This document shows, piece after piece, positions 16,592 to 25,548 of a stretch of DNA of 64,000 nt. The translations under genes and the position numbers were made by a program. The stretch is from contig NZ_JADYWF010000003.1 of assembly GCF_015864945.1 (NCBI RefSeq), forward strand, positions 1 through 64,000, written 5' to 3'. Below the pieces are notes generated by a model. That model ran no database searches. It was given only the letters and a program-made list of their open reading frames with translations, and was not told the origin of the DNA. How positions within the stretch are numbered: the stretch's first letter is position 1; each line of letters begins with the position of its first letter. This DNA is from Salinibacterium sp. NG253 (lineage in GTDB: Bacteria; Actinomycetota; Actinomycetes; Actinomycetales; Microbacteriaceae).

Positions 16592-17092
16592 TTACTCCGC
16601 GGCACCTGCAAGCGAACCGCTGATCTGGTCGCCGGAGGGGTCGTAGACGAGACACAAGATCTCGCGGTCGCCCTCTGACCAGCTGCCCTCGGTGGGGTAG
16701 TACCAGGAGAAGTCGTAGACCGAGTCTTCGTACTCTGCGCCGATAAAGGTTCCGAACTCTGCGTAGCAGTCAGCCGTTGCCTGATCTTCGATTGCGGAGT
16801 CACCGGGGAAGTCGCCGTCGGCCATGTAGGACGCCGCGTAAACCTCTGCATCGTGCGGCTCGGCGCAGTCGATGGTCTTGGTGCTGGAAACTTCGCCGCC
16901 ATCTTGGTTGCCGACTTCGCAGTCACCAATAACGAGGCTGAAGATATCTTGAGTGGTGCCGGCTCCGGGGTCGACGGCATCCGAAATTTCGTTCGTAACT
17001 TGATCGATGATGCTGCAGCCACTGAGCGCCACGGCTGCAACAGCAATGGTGGCGATGGCGAGCGTCCGGCGCCAGATGTTATCTGTCGTCAT
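16592..17092 (-). CDS. septum-formation-domain lipoprotein
   Basis: 166 residues. Lipoprotein signal with lipobox LSGC (Cys26), then an acidic extracytoplasmic domain beginning DIFSLVIGDCEV, with CAEPHDAEVYA near the middle and a C-terminal ILCLVYDPSGDQISGSL. This conserved-Cys pattern fits the actinobacterial septum formation domain family (PF13845-like), often fused to membrane proteins; its molecular role is unclear. ATG at 17092 is preferred because the upstream extension is Arg/Lys-rich and would place the signal peptide too far from the N-terminus. Confidence 0.75.
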   Translation of the reverse strand: MTTDNIWRRTLAIATIAVAAVALSGCSIIDQVTNEISDAVDPGAGTTQDIFSLVIGDCEVGNQDGGEVSSTKTIDCAEPHDAEVYAASYMADGDFPGDSAIEDQATADCYAEFGTFIGAEYEDSVYDFSWYYPTEGSWSEGDREILCLVYDPSGDQISGSLAGAAE

Positions 17093-17188
17093 AGAAGTGG
17101 GTCTCTTTCGTCTGAGGTGGTCACGCTTCGTTCTTCTCAAGCTTAGTGAAATTCAGCACATTCACAGGTGGAAGAAGCGGGAAAAACG

Positions 17189-17980
17189 CTAATGAGAGCC
17201 CAAAAACCCTAGAACTTCGTCGTGGAGCACGCCATTTGTTGCCAGAGCGTTACCTTCCCACGGTCCGGGAACGCCTTCAACAGAAGTGAAACGACCGCCG
17301 GCTTCCAACACAATGGGGATCAGAGCCGCCATATCGTAAGGCTTCAGATCGAATTCGCCCACGACATCGAGCGCACCTTCGGCGAGCAGCATGTACGCCC
17401 ACATATCGCCGATTGCGCGCGAACGCCACGTGGCACGAGTCAACGCAACAACTGCATCGAGGCGACCAGCTTCATCCCAGCCCGGCAGGCTGTTGTAGCT
17501 GATGGATGCCGCCTCAAGCGAAGACACCTTGCTCACTGAGATCTGTTCGGGCTCGCCATCGCGGGCCTGAGCGAAAGCGCCGTGACCGGTTGCCGCCCAC
17601 CACCGCTTACCCAGTGCGGGGGAACTGACCACGCCAACCTGGGGCACACCATCGATGACGAGCGAGATAAGCGTTCCCCAGATGGGGACGCCGCGCAAAA
17701 AGTTGGAGGTGCCATCGATGGGATCGATAATCCACTGGCGGTTCGAGTCTCCGGCCTCGCCATACTCTTCTCCGAGAATCGAGTCTCCGGGGCGGGCAGC
17801 AGCAATTCCGGCACGGATGCTGCGCTCAACAGCTTTGTCGGCATCCGTGACCGGCGTGCGGTCGGGCTTAGTCGTGACTTCGAGGTCGAGGGCGGTGAAG
17901 CGGTCGAGCGAGATGAGGTCGGCATCGCCGGCAAGGGCGAGCGCGAGGGAAAGATCGTCGGCGAGAGTGTATTCGGTCAC
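17189..17980 (-). CDS. hisN: histidinol-phosphatase, inositol monophosphatase family
   Basis: 263 residues. Mg-dependent phosphatase of the IMPase superfamily with ILGEEYGE, the core WIIDPIDGTSNFLRG and a second metal ligand in DLKPYDMAAL. The enzyme removes phosphate from histidinol phosphate in histidine synthesis. Assignment to hisN rests on the actinobacterial sequence type and the aroA-rsgA-hisN gene order; other IMPases would look similar. GTG start, 2 nt after the rsgA stop. Confidence 0.82.
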   Translation of the reverse strand: MTEYTLADDLSLALALAGDADLISLDRFTALDLEVTTKPDRTPVTDADKAVERSIRAGIAAARPGDSILGEEYGEAGDSNRQWIIDPIDGTSNFLRGVPIWGTLISLVIDGVPQVGVVSSPALGKRWWAATGHGAFAQARDGEPEQISVSKVSSLEAASISYNSLPGWDEAGRLDAVVALTRATWRSRAIGDMWAYMLLAEGALDVVGEFDLKPYDMAALIPIVLEAGGRFTSVEGVPGPWEGNALATNGVLHDEVLGFLGSH

Positions 17981-17982
17981 GA

Positions 17983-19044
17983 CTACACGCTAGCGGAACC
18001 GAGTGTCGTGATGAGCCGCTGGAACGAGTCGAGGCGCAACTTGCCGACCTCGCCGAGCGCTCCGGCTGCGACCGCTTCAGCGATCGCGCAGTCGGGGGCA
18101 TCGGGCAAGTGAGTGCAGCCGCGCGGACATTCTTCGGCAAGCTCGGCCAAGTCGGTAAACGACGACAAGATCTTGCTCGGGTCGATGTGACCGAGGCCAA
18201 AGGATCGAACTCCGGGAGTATCGACGACCCAGCCGGTGCCCACGCGATACGAAATGGTCGACGACGACGTGTGACGCCCGCGCCCCGTGACTGCGTTGAC
18301 ATGGCCGACCGCGCGATTAGCGTCGGGCACAAGAGCATTGACGAGCGTCGATTTGCCCACTCCCGAGTGGCCAACCGCAACCGTAGTGTGGCCTTCCAGG
18401 AGCGCGCGCAGCTCGTCGAGGGGAACCTCGTCTGAACGGCTCTCGATCACTGTCAGATCGAGACCGGCAAAGTTCTCCAAAAACGGCGCCGGATCTTGCA
18501 GGTCAGTCTTGGTGATGCACAGGATGGGATCAATCCCCGCATCAAAGGCCGCCACGAGATAGCGGTCGACGAGTCGCGGTCGCGGCTCCGGGTCGGCGGC
18601 GGCAACAACGATGAGCATCTGGTCGGCGTTGGCGACAATGATGCGTTCGACGGCATCCGTGTCGTCGGCGCTGCGGCGAAGCAGTGTGGTGCGCTCTCGG
18701 ATGCGCACGATGCGCGCGAGAGTGCCTTCGGTGCCGGTTGTATCGCCGACGAGATCGACCCAGTCACCGGTGACGACCGACACTTTGCCCTGTTGGTTGC
18801 GGCCGAGTTCACGCGCACGAGCGGCAATGATTTGGCGTTCGTCTGGCGTTCCCTCGTCTACCCAGACTCCATAACGCCCGCGATCGACGCTAAAGACGCG
18901 CCCCTCAATGGCGTCGGCGTGGTCGGGGCGAATCTTGCTCCGTGGCTTATTGGCCTTGGGGTTCGGTCGCATGCGAATCGAACTCTCGTCGTATTCGCTG
19001 TACTTGCGGTCATCATCGTCGTCATCGCCCGTGAGCCAACTCAT
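17983..19044 (-). CDS. rsgA: ribosome small subunit-dependent GTPase A
   Basis: 353 residues. Circularly permuted GTPase that matures the 30S subunit. Acidic N-terminus (GDDDDDD), OB fold (about 45-110), then G4 TKTDL, G1 GHSGVGKST, G3 DTPGVRSFG, and a C-terminal zinc-binding CPRGCTHLPDAPDC motif. Two bases separate it from aroA upstream and two from hisN downstream, so the three genes form an operon. Confidence 0.95.
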   Translation of the reverse strand: MSWLTGDDDDDDRKYSEYDESSIRMRPNPKANKPRSKIRPDHADAIEGRVFSVDRGRYGVWVDEGTPDERQIIAARARELGRNQQGKVSVVTGDWVDLVGDTTGTEGTLARIVRIRERTTLLRRSADDTDAVERIIVANADQMLIVVAAADPEPRPRLVDRYLVAAFDAGIDPILCITKTDLQDPAPFLENFAGLDLTVIESRSDEVPLDELRALLEGHTTVAVGHSGVGKSTLVNALVPDANRAVGHVNAVTGRGRHTSSSTISYRVGTGWVVDTPGVRSFGLGHIDPSKILSSFTDLAELAEECPRGCTHLPDAPDCAIAEAVAAGALGEVGKLRLDSFQRLITTLGSASV

Positions 19045-19046
19045 CG

Positions 19047-20453
19047 TTAGAGCAATCCGAGAGTGTCAGTGGTCAGCGGCGCATCGCCGACGAGCGTGCG
19101 CCACAGCTCAGGGAACTGGGGGAGCGTCTTGGCGGTCGCGTCGATACCCTCGATCTCCACGCCTTCAATGGCAAGGCCAATGATGGCGCCGGCCGTGGAC
19201 ATCCGGTGGTCTTCGTAGCTATGCCACACGCCACTGTGCAGTTCGGCTGGCTCAATGTGGAGACCGTCGTCGAGTTCGGTGACGGATCCGCCGAGCGAGT
19301 TGATCTCGGTGCGTAAGGCTGCGAGACGGTCGGTTTCGTGGCCGCGCAAGTGGCCGATTCCCGTGATTGTGCTCGCGGACGACGCGAGTGCTGCGATCGC
19401 CACGATTGCGGGAGCGAGCTCGCCACCGGTAGAGAGGTCGAGCTCAATTCCGGGGTAACGGTGACCGCCCACCACGCCTACGCCGCCATCGACAGTGAGC
19501 GCACCATCTTTGCGCGTGACCGTCGCACCGAAAAGCGGAAGTAGCTGCTCAAGGTCAGCACCGACCTGAGTGGTCGACTCTGGCCAGCCTTCGATCGTGA
19601 CCGTTCCGCCAGCCACGATCGCGGCAGCCAAGAACGGCGCTGCGTTGGAGAGGTCGGGCTCGAGCGCCACGTCGATCGCGTGGATCGGGCTAGCAGGAAC
19701 AACCCACACCCCGGGTTCCGGGCTCTCGACCGTGACCCCGCGAGCAGCAAGACACGCAATCGTCATTTCAATGTGCGGCATGCTCGGCAGCTTGTCGCCG
19801 GTGTGACGCAGAGTGAGTCCGTTCTCGAAGCGTGCTGCCGCAAGAAGAAGACCAGAAACGAATTGGCTGGATGCCGAGGCATCGATGCTGACGTCGCCGC
19901 CGGCAACCGTGCCCATGCCATACAGGCTGAAGGGGAGGGTTCCGCGACCGTCGTCGGAGACATCCACGCCGAGCGCTCGCAGCGAGTCAATCGTGGTGCG
20001 CATGGGACGACGAAGGGCTGCTTCGTCGCCGTCGAAAGCGACCGGCCCGAGGGCGAGCGCCGCAACGGGCGGGAGGAAACGCATGACCGTTCCCGCGAGA
20101 CCACAATCGATTGAGGTGCCACCTTCGAGTTCACCCGGGGTGATCTGCAGGTCGGGACCAAAAGCGTTCCCCGTTGCGATCTCGTCAATTCCCACGCCGA
20201 GCGCGCGGAGAGCCTGAATCATGAGAGCGCTATCGCGCGAATGAAGGGGCGAGTGCAAACGAGAGGGGCCATCAGCGAGGGCCGCCAAGACCAGTTCGCG
20301 GTTCGTGAGACTCTTGCTGCCCGGCAAACTCAGTGACGCTGCGAGCGCATGCGAAACGGTGGGCGCAGCCCAGTTTCCGGGCACCGTGGTGTCTGGCACC
20401 GTCTCGTCGTCATACGGGCTGAATTCTGGGTTGGAATACTTAGATACGAACAT
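19047..20453 (-). CDS. aroA: 3-phosphoshikimate 1-carboxyvinyltransferase (EPSP synthase)
   Basis: 468 residues. Sixth step of the shikimate pathway. Motifs: SLPGSKSLTNREL near 43-55 (phosphate/glyphosate-site Lys), DCGLAGTVMRFLPP, and the C-terminal EDHRMSTAGAIIGLA. The N-terminal KYSNPEFSPYDD extension appears typical of related actinobacteria. A TACTCT hexamer (20464-20469, minus strand) lies 10 nt before the ATG, so the mRNA is nearly leaderless. First gene of aroA-rsgA-hisN, and divergent from sigR; the two promoters overlap. Confidence 0.95.
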   Translation of the reverse strand: MFVSKYSNPEFSPYDDETVPDTTVPGNWAAPTVSHALAASLSLPGSKSLTNRELVLAALADGPSRLHSPLHSRDSALMIQALRALGVGIDEIATGNAFGPDLQITPGELEGGTSIDCGLAGTVMRFLPPVAALALGPVAFDGDEAALRRPMRTTIDSLRALGVDVSDDGRGTLPFSLYGMGTVAGGDVSIDASASSQFVSGLLLAAARFENGLTLRHTGDKLPSMPHIEMTIACLAARGVTVESPEPGVWVVPASPIHAIDVALEPDLSNAAPFLAAAIVAGGTVTIEGWPESTTQVGADLEQLLPLFGATVTRKDGALTVDGGVGVVGGHRYPGIELDLSTGGELAPAIVAIAALASSASTITGIGHLRGHETDRLAALRTEINSLGGSVTELDDGLHIEPAELHSGVWHSYEDHRMSTAGAIIGLAIEGVEIEGIDATAKTLPQFPELWRTLVGDAPLTTDTLGLL

Positions 20454-20459
20454 CAGTTA
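20433..20459 (+). promoter_or_regulatory. SigR/SigH-type autoregulatory promoter of sigR-rsrA
   Basis: GGAAT (20433-20437), then 18 nt, then GTTA (20456-20459). This is the SigR (Streptomyces) / SigH (mycobacteria) consensus GGAAT-N18/19-GTT. The -35 lies inside the first codons of the divergent aroA gene. The predicted start site, about 20466, is some 35 nt before the sigR ATG. Confidence 0.75.
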
Positions 20460-20502
20460 CTAAGAGTATCGGCGTTTAAGACCCCACGGAGGAGGCGCCC
20501 GT

Positions 20503-21189
20503 ATGACCGCAGTACTGAACACTCAGCAGGATGCCGTCATCAGCGAACTAGAATTGTCGCTAATGACTACCGACAGAGTTGAGCCCAGCGCTACCGATGC
20601 TGCCGCTGACGAGAAGCGACGACAGTTTGAAGAGCAAGCGCTGCCCTTTATGGACCAGCTTTTTGGCGCTGCCATGCGTATGACCCGCAACCCCACCGAC
20701 GCTGCAGATCTCGTTCAAGAGACCTTCGTAAAAGCGTTCCAAGCATTCGGGCAATACCAGCAGGGCACCAATCTGAAGGCCTGGTTGTACCGCATCCAGA
20801 CCAACACCTTCATCAACATTTATCGCAAGAACCAGCGCAATCCTTATCAGGGCACGATCGATGAGCTCGAAGACTGGCAATTGGGTGGCGCAGAATCTGT
20901 CACCCAGTCGGTGTCGACCCGGTCTGCCGAGGCTGAAGCGATTGATCACCTGCCCGACAGCGCGGTGAAGGATGCCCTGCAGTCGATTCCCGAAGACTTC
21001 CGCCTCGCGGTCTACTTCGCCGACGTTGAGGGCTTCTCCTATCAGGAGATTGCCGACATCATGAAAACCCCCGTAGGTACCGTAATGAGCCGACTGCACC
21101 GTGGCCGTCGTATGTTGCGCGAACTACTGGCCGACTACGCGCGTGACCGCACCCCCGTCACGCCAGCAGCATCAAGGAGCACCAAATGA
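20503..21189 (+). CDS. sigR: ECF sigma factor for thiol-oxidative stress
   Basis: 228 residues. Region 2 ([34 protein letters not shown]) and region 4 ([38 protein letters not shown], given here in part) match the SigR/SigH group. GGAGGAGG lies 7 nt before ATG 20503; an internal ATG at 20563 could yield a shorter form, reminiscent of the two SigR isoforms of Streptomyces. Its stop overlaps the rsrA start (ATGA). It should direct thioredoxin and mycothiol-related genes, including its own promoter, when the anti-sigma factor is oxidised. Confidence 0.93.
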   Translation: MTAVLNTQQDAVISELELSLMTTDRVEPSATDAAADEKRRQFEEQALPFMDQLFGAAMRMTRNPTDAADLVQETFVKAFQAFGQYQQGTNLKAWLYRIQTNTFINIYRKNQRNPYQGTIDELEDWQLGGAESVTQSVSTRSAEAEAIDHLPDSAVKDALQSIPEDFRLAVYFADVEGFSYQEIADIMKTPVGTVMSRLHRGRRMLRELLADYARDRTPVTPAASRSTK

Positions 21190-21416
21190 CCGACTGCGGT
21201 TGCGAAAAAGCAAAAGCTGAACTCGAGGAATACCTCGACCGCGAACTCAACGAGGCCGACTTTCAGGATGTCTCAAACCATCTCGACAACTGCGAATCCT
21301 GCTCGAGCGAACATCTTGTGGCACTCGCGTTGAAGCTCAAGGTCAAGCAGGCCTGCCGTGAGACGGCACCGGATGATCTGCGCAGCGCGATCTTGTCGAA
21401 GCTGGCGGGCGCCTAA
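21186..21416 (+). CDS. rsrA: zinc-binding anti-sigma factor, redox sensor
   Basis: 76 residues. ZAS-type anti-sigma factor that holds SigR under reducing conditions. Zinc/disulfide ligands are visible: Cys4 and Cys6 near the N-terminus, and the H-x3-C-x2-C motif (His32, Cys36, Cys39). The 4-nt overlap with sigR indicates coupled translation and matched amounts. Length is typical for mycothiol-system anti-sigma factors, which are shorter than Streptomyces RsrA. Confidence 0.92.
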   Translation: MTDCGCEKAKAELEEYLDRELNEADFQDVSNHLDNCESCSSEHLVALALKLKVKQACRETAPDDLRSAILSKLAGA

Positions 21417-21461
21417 ACACTCTCTAGCGCTGAGCGCCTACAGCTGCTCACGTGCTAACGC

Positions 21462-21497
21462 AAAAGCGGGCATCCTCCGAAGAGGATGCCCGCTTTT
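21462..21497. terminator. bidirectional terminator between rsrA and kgd
   Basis: Perfect 16-bp inverted repeat (21462-21477 with 21482-21497) around a CGAA tetraloop. The stem has AAAA on the left and TTTT on the right, so it serves both convergent genes. Confidence 0.92.
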
Positions 21498-21516
21498 GTC
21501 ATTAACGCGGGTGCGG

Positions 21517-24500
21517 TTACGGCTGGGTAATCGCGTGGTCGATCAGTTCGGCCTGCTCGAGCGCGCTGCGCTTCGACGAACCGGTCGCCGGTGAGGCGGA
21601 TGCCGGACGCGAGGCGAGCTTGATCTCGCGCGACTCAAGGTGGCGCTGCAGTTCCAAGCTAATGAACGGCCAAGCACCCTGGTTCTCGGGCTCATCCTGA
21701 GTCCACACGATGTCTGCGTTCGGGTACTGGCTGAGAACCACATTCATGTCGGCAACGGGGAGCGGGTAGAACTGCTCCATGCGCACCACGGCGATGTGCT
21801 TGATCTCGCGCTTGTCGAGTTCGGCAATGATGTCGTAGTAGGTCTTGCCCGACGTCACGATGACGCGAGTGACGGCCGACTTGTCGTCGAGACGAACATC
21901 GTCGAGAACGGGCTCGAAGCGACCACTCGTGAAGTCGGCAACATCACTGGTGGCACCGCGCAGGCGAAGCATCGCCTTCGGGGTGAACACGATCAGAGGA
22001 CGGCGCGGACGCGAGTAGGCCTGGCGGCGCAGCAAGTGGAAATACGATGCCGGCGTTGACGGGCGTGCCACGATCATGTTGTTCTCGGCACACATCTGCA
22101 AGTAGCGCTCGATGCGGGCGGAGGAGTGATCAGGGCCCTGGCCCTCATAGCCGTGCGGCAGCAGCATGACGACGCTCGAACGTTGCGCCCACTTCTGCTC
22201 GGCGCTCGAAATGAACTCGTCTACGACAATCTGAGCGCCGTTGGCGAAGTCACCGAACTGGGCTTCCCACATGACGAGAGCGTCGGCACGCTCGACCGAG
22301 TAGCCGTACTCGAAGCCGAGCGCGGCGTACTCGCTGAGCAGCGAATCGTAGATCCAGAAGCGTGACTGGTTCTCGGAAAGGTTTTGCAGCGGCAACCACT
22401 CTTGACCGTTTTCGCGGTCGTGGAGCACAGCGTGACGCTGAACAAACGTGCCGCGGCGAGCATCCTGACCGGCCATACGCACCGGGGTGCCTTCGAGAAG
22501 CACAGAACCGATAGCGAGCAACTCGGCGAAAGCCCAGTCGATGCCGCCCTTGCGGCTCATGTCGGTGCGCTTCTTCAGCAGGGCCTGCAACTTCTTGTGC
22601 ACGGTGAAGTTTGCCGGTGGGTTAGCGTGCGCGTCGCCAATGAGCTGAACAACGCTCTCGTCGATGCCCGTCGTGATGGGCTCTCCGATGGCATCGTCGC
22701 GCTGCGAGCCGGGACGCTCGAGGTCAGAAACTCCGTTGCCATCCTTCGTGAGGATCGGCATCGAACCGGTCTGAGCGGCATGTGTTTCGGCAAAAGCGCG
22801 CTCGAGGCGGTCTTGGAAGTCCTGGTGGCTGGCTTCGTACTCTTCCTGAGTGATGTCGCCACGACCAACGAGACCCTCGGTGTAGAGGGTTCGAACGGAC
22901 CGCTTCGCTTCGATCAAGTTGTACATGAGCGGCTGCGTCATCGAGGGGTCGTCGCCCTCGTTGTGGCCACGGCGGCGGTAACAGATGAGGTCGATCACAA
23001 CATCGCGGTGGAACTTCTGGCGGTAAGCGAAGGCGAGCTCGGCAACCCGAACAACAGCTTCGGGGTCGTCACCGTTCACGTGGAAGATCGGTGCCTGGAC
23101 CGTCTTGGCAACATCTGTCGAGTACTGCGACGTGCGGCCCTCGCTCGGCGGCGTCGTGAAACCAACCTGGTTGTTGATGTTCACGTGGATGGTGCCACCC
23201 GTGCGGTATGCCCGCAGCTGCGACATCTGCAAGATTTCAACAACGATTCCCTGACCGGCCATCGCCGCGTCTCCGTGAACCATGACGGGCAGAACGGCGT
23301 AGGAACCAATGGGGCGACGGTCTTGCTTAGCGCGAACGATTCCCTCGAGCACGCCATCTACCGCTTCGAGGTGTGACGGGTTAGCGGCAAGGTAGACAGG
23401 AATCTGGCGACCATCGGCAGCAGTGAAGGTGCCCTCGGTGCCGAGGTGGTACTTCACGTCACCCGAACCCTGAACGGTGCGCGGGTCTTGGGTTCCCTCG
23501 AACTCGCGGAAGATTTGACCGTAGGTCTTTCCGGCGATGTTCGTGAGCACGCTCAGGCGGCCACGGTGGGCCATACCGATGGCAACCTCTTCGAGGTTGG
23601 CCTCGGCGGCTTTCTGGATGACGGCATCCAGCAGCGCGATCGTTGACTCTCCACCCTCAAGGCTGAAGCGCTTCTGGCCGACGTACTTGGTCTGCAGGAA
23701 GGTCTCAAAGGCTTCGGCCTCGTTGAGCTTGCCGAGGATGCGCATCTGCTCGTCGTGGCCGGGCTTGCTATAGGGCTTCTCGACGTGATCCTGGATCCAG
23801 CGGCGCTGCTCCGGGTTCTGAATGTGCATGTACTCAATGCCAACGGTGCGGCAGTAAGCATCACGCAGTGTGCCAAGAATCTCGCGCAGTAGGGCTTGAC
23901 GCTTGCCGCCGAAACCGCCAGTGACAAACTCACGGTCGAGATCCCAGAAGGTAAGGCCGTGGCTCGAAATGTCGAGGTCGGGGTGTGAACGCTGACGGTA
24001 CTCGAGCGGGTCGGTGTCAGCCATGAGGTGACCACGAACGCGGAACGAGTTAATCAGCTCCTGAACGCGCGACGTCTTGTTGATGTTGTCGGCGAGGTCG
24101 ACGTTGATGTCGTTGGCCCAGTGAATGGGGTCGTAGGGGATGCGCAACGCCGCGAAGATGTCTTCGTAGAAGTTGTTGGCACCGATGAGTCGCTCGTGGA
24201 TCTTCTTGAGGAACTCACCCGAGCCGGCACCCTGAATGACGCGGTGGTCATAGGTGCTCGTGAGGGTAACCGTCTTGCCGATACCCAACTCCGTGAGAGT
24301 GCGAAGGCTCGCACCCTGGAACTCGGCCGGGTATTCAAGCGCTCCGGCGCCGACGATCGTTCCCGAACCGCGCATGAGGCGGGGAACGGAATGCTCGGTG
24401 CCGATTCCGCCAGGGTTGGTGAGCGAAATTGTATTGCCCATGTAGTCGGGCCCGGTCAGCTTGTTCGCGCGGGCGCGAGACACAACATCTTCGTAGGCGG

Positions 24501-25368
24501 CGAGGAACTCGGCGAAGCCCATGGTCTCGGCGTTCTTGATGCCGGGAACAACGAGCGCACGCGTGCCATCAGGCTTGGGCATGTCGATCGCGATGCCGAG
24601 GTTGATGTGCGCCGGAGTAACAACAGACGGTTTGCCATTTGGCTCGTCGTAGAAGACGTTCTGGCTGGGGAACTCTTTGAGAGTCTCGATAATGGCCCAC
24701 GCGATGAGGTGCGTGAACGACACCTTGCCACCGCGAGCACGCTTGAGGTGGTTGTTGATGACAATGCGGTTGTCAATCATGAGCTTCGCCGGGATCGTGC
24801 GAACACTCGTAGCGGTAGGGACCGTGAGGCTTGAGTCCATGTTCGATGCGAGTGCCTTTGCAGCGCCACGGAGGGGAGCAACGACGTTCTCCGTTTTGGG
24901 CTTAGCTGCGGCCTCAGCCTTGAGCGTTTCAATCGGAACCGTCGACGGCGCTTCAGCCGGGATCGGCTGGGGCTTCGGCTCAATTGACGTAGTGCGAGCG
25001 ATGGGCTGGCTGCCCGTGCTGGGGTTAGCCTCGTCGACGAAGGGCTTGGCCTCGGCGGCGGCAGGCGCTGCAGCGGGGGCCGCGGGAGCCGCGGGAGCTG
25101 CAGGAGCTGCGGCAGTGGGCTGCCGTGCAGTCGGCGTCGTCGCCGGGGCTGCGGCCGGAGCATCCGGAGTTGTTGACGTGGGAACGGCACTTGAAGGAGT
25201 CAAGTCTGCCGATGGCGTATAGCTCTCCAAAAAGGGCCACCAAGATTCCGCTACTAGATTTTTGTCTTCGAGGTACTTTTCGTACATCTCGTCGACCAAC
25301 CATTCGTTGGCCCCGAAGTCGCCCGAGGAGTCTCCGTCCGCTGCGGTTCCGGTTACTTGGCCTGACAC
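21517..25368 (-). CDS. kgd: multifunctional 2-oxoglutarate metabolism enzyme (decarboxylase / E2-like fusion)
   Basis: 1283 residues. Actinobacterial fusion of the 2-oxoglutarate dehydrogenase E1 with an E2-like catalytic domain. Order: N-terminal ANEWLVDEMYEKYL helix (about 19-35); flexible Ala/Pro linker of repeated AAPA units (about 60-120); E2-type acyltransferase core with TLTSTYDHRVIQGAG; then the ThDP-dependent E1 half with AIGMAHRGRLSVL, RTVQGSGDVKYHLG, VHGDAAMAGQG and HNEGDDPSMTQPLMY. It feeds the TCA cycle. GTG at 25368 was chosen because AGGCGG lies 6 nt upstream; the GTG at 25401 lacks a ribosome site and falls in the leader hairpin region. Leader attenuation is possible (see leader ORF and terminator). 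Confidence 0.93.
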   Translation of the reverse strand: MSGQVTGTAADGDSSGDFGANEWLVDEMYEKYLEDKNLVAESWWPFLESYTPSADLTPSSAVPTSTTPDAPAAAPATTPTARQPTAAAPAAPAAPAAPAAAPAAAEAKPFVDEANPSTGSQPIARTTSIEPKPQPIPAEAPSTVPIETLKAEAAAKPKTENVVAPLRGAAKALASNMDSSLTVPTATSVRTIPAKLMIDNRIVINNHLKRARGGKVSFTHLIAWAIIETLKEFPSQNVFYDEPNGKPSVVTPAHINLGIAIDMPKPDGTRALVVPGIKNAETMGFAEFLAAYEDVVSRARANKLTGPDYMGNTISLTNPGGIGTEHSVPRLMRGSGTIVGAGALEYPAEFQGASLRTLTELGIGKTVTLTSTYDHRVIQGAGSGEFLKKIHERLIGANNFYEDIFAALRIPYDPIHWANDINVDLADNINKTSRVQELINSFRVRGHLMADTDPLEYRQRSHPDLDISSHGLTFWDLDREFVTGGFGGKRQALLREILGTLRDAYCRTVGIEYMHIQNPEQRRWIQDHVEKPYSKPGHDEQMRILGKLNEAEAFETFLQTKYVGQKRFSLEGGESTIALLDAVIQKAAEANLEEVAIGMAHRGRLSVLTNIAGKTYGQIFREFEGTQDPRTVQGSGDVKYHLGTEGTFTAADGRQIPVYLAANPSHLEAVDGVLEGIVRAKQDRRPIGSYAVLPVMVHGDAAMAGQGIVVEILQMSQLRAYRTGGTIHVNINNQVGFTTPPSEGRTSQYSTDVAKTVQAPIFHVNGDDPEAVVRVAELAFAYRQKFHRDVVIDLICYRRRGHNEGDDPSMTQPLMYNLIEAKRSVRTLYTEGLVGRGDITQEEYEASHQDFQDRLERAFAETHAAQTGSMPILTKDGNGVSDLERPGSQRDDAIGEPITTGIDESVVQLIGDAHANPPANFTVHKKLQALLKKRTDMSRKGGIDWAFAELLAIGSVLLEGTPVRMAGQDARRGTFVQRHAVLHDRENGQEWLPLQNLSENQSRFWIYDSLLSEYAALGFEYGYSVERADALVMWEAQFGDFANGAQIVVDEFISSAEQKWAQRSSVVMLLPHGYEGQGPDHSSARIERYLQMCAENNMIVARPSTPASYFHLLRRQAYSRPRRPLIVFTPKAMLRLRGATSDVADFTSGRFEPVLDDVRLDDKSAVTRVIVTSGKTYYDIIAELDKREIKHIAVVRMEQFYPLPVADMNVVLSQYPNADIVWTQDEPENQGAWPFISLELQRHLESREIKLASRPASASPATGSSKRSALEQAELIDHAITQP

Positions 25369-25384
25369 GTCAAACCGCCTACTT

Positions 25385-25432
25385 TCAGTTCTGGTGATCA
25401 CAAAAACGGCGCGCGGTCTGCGCGCCAGACAT
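25385..25432 (-). CDS. putative leaderless leader peptide upstream of kgd
   Basis: A 15-codon ORF on the minus strand, reading MSGAQTARRFCDHQN. ATG at 25432 lies 8 nt after a TAACAT hexamer (25441-25446), the spacing seen at other leaderless starts in this window, although no good -35 is visible. Codons 3-9 cover both arms of the terminator-like hairpin at 25408-25426, so ribosomes translating it would melt that hairpin. The stop lies 16 nt before the kgd GTG. No homologue is recognised, and a chance ORF of this length is possible. Confidence 0.45.
   Translation of the reverse strand: MSGAQTARRFCDHQN
25402..25426 (-). terminator. intrinsic-terminator-like hairpin in the kgd leader
   Basis: On the minus strand GGCGCGC (25420-25426), 5-nt loop, GCGCGCC (25408-25414), then G and TTTTT (25402-25406). 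A G+C stem followed by a T-run fits an intrinsic terminator. No gene on this strand lies just upstream (guaB1 runs the other way), so it must act on kgd's own leader, which makes it an attenuator candidate. Confidence 0.65.
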
Positions 25433-25548
25433 CCCTGACAATGTTAATCGCTTTGTTGTGCGTCTGCTGGCCGTGAGGCGGCGATCTCCCTTATTTTCCT
25501 GACTTTTCTGCAGATTGTTTTCCTCTAGTGACAATTAGGCTCGTCACT

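Noticed and set aside
22384-23376. 330-residue plus-strand ORF inside kgd
   Set aside because: It is the antisense frame of the E1 half of kgd, with no domain and no ribosome site.
24995-25115. Tandem GCGGGAGCC-like repeats as a regulatory repeat
   Set aside because: They encode the Ala/Pro linker of Kgd, which is expected for this protein family.
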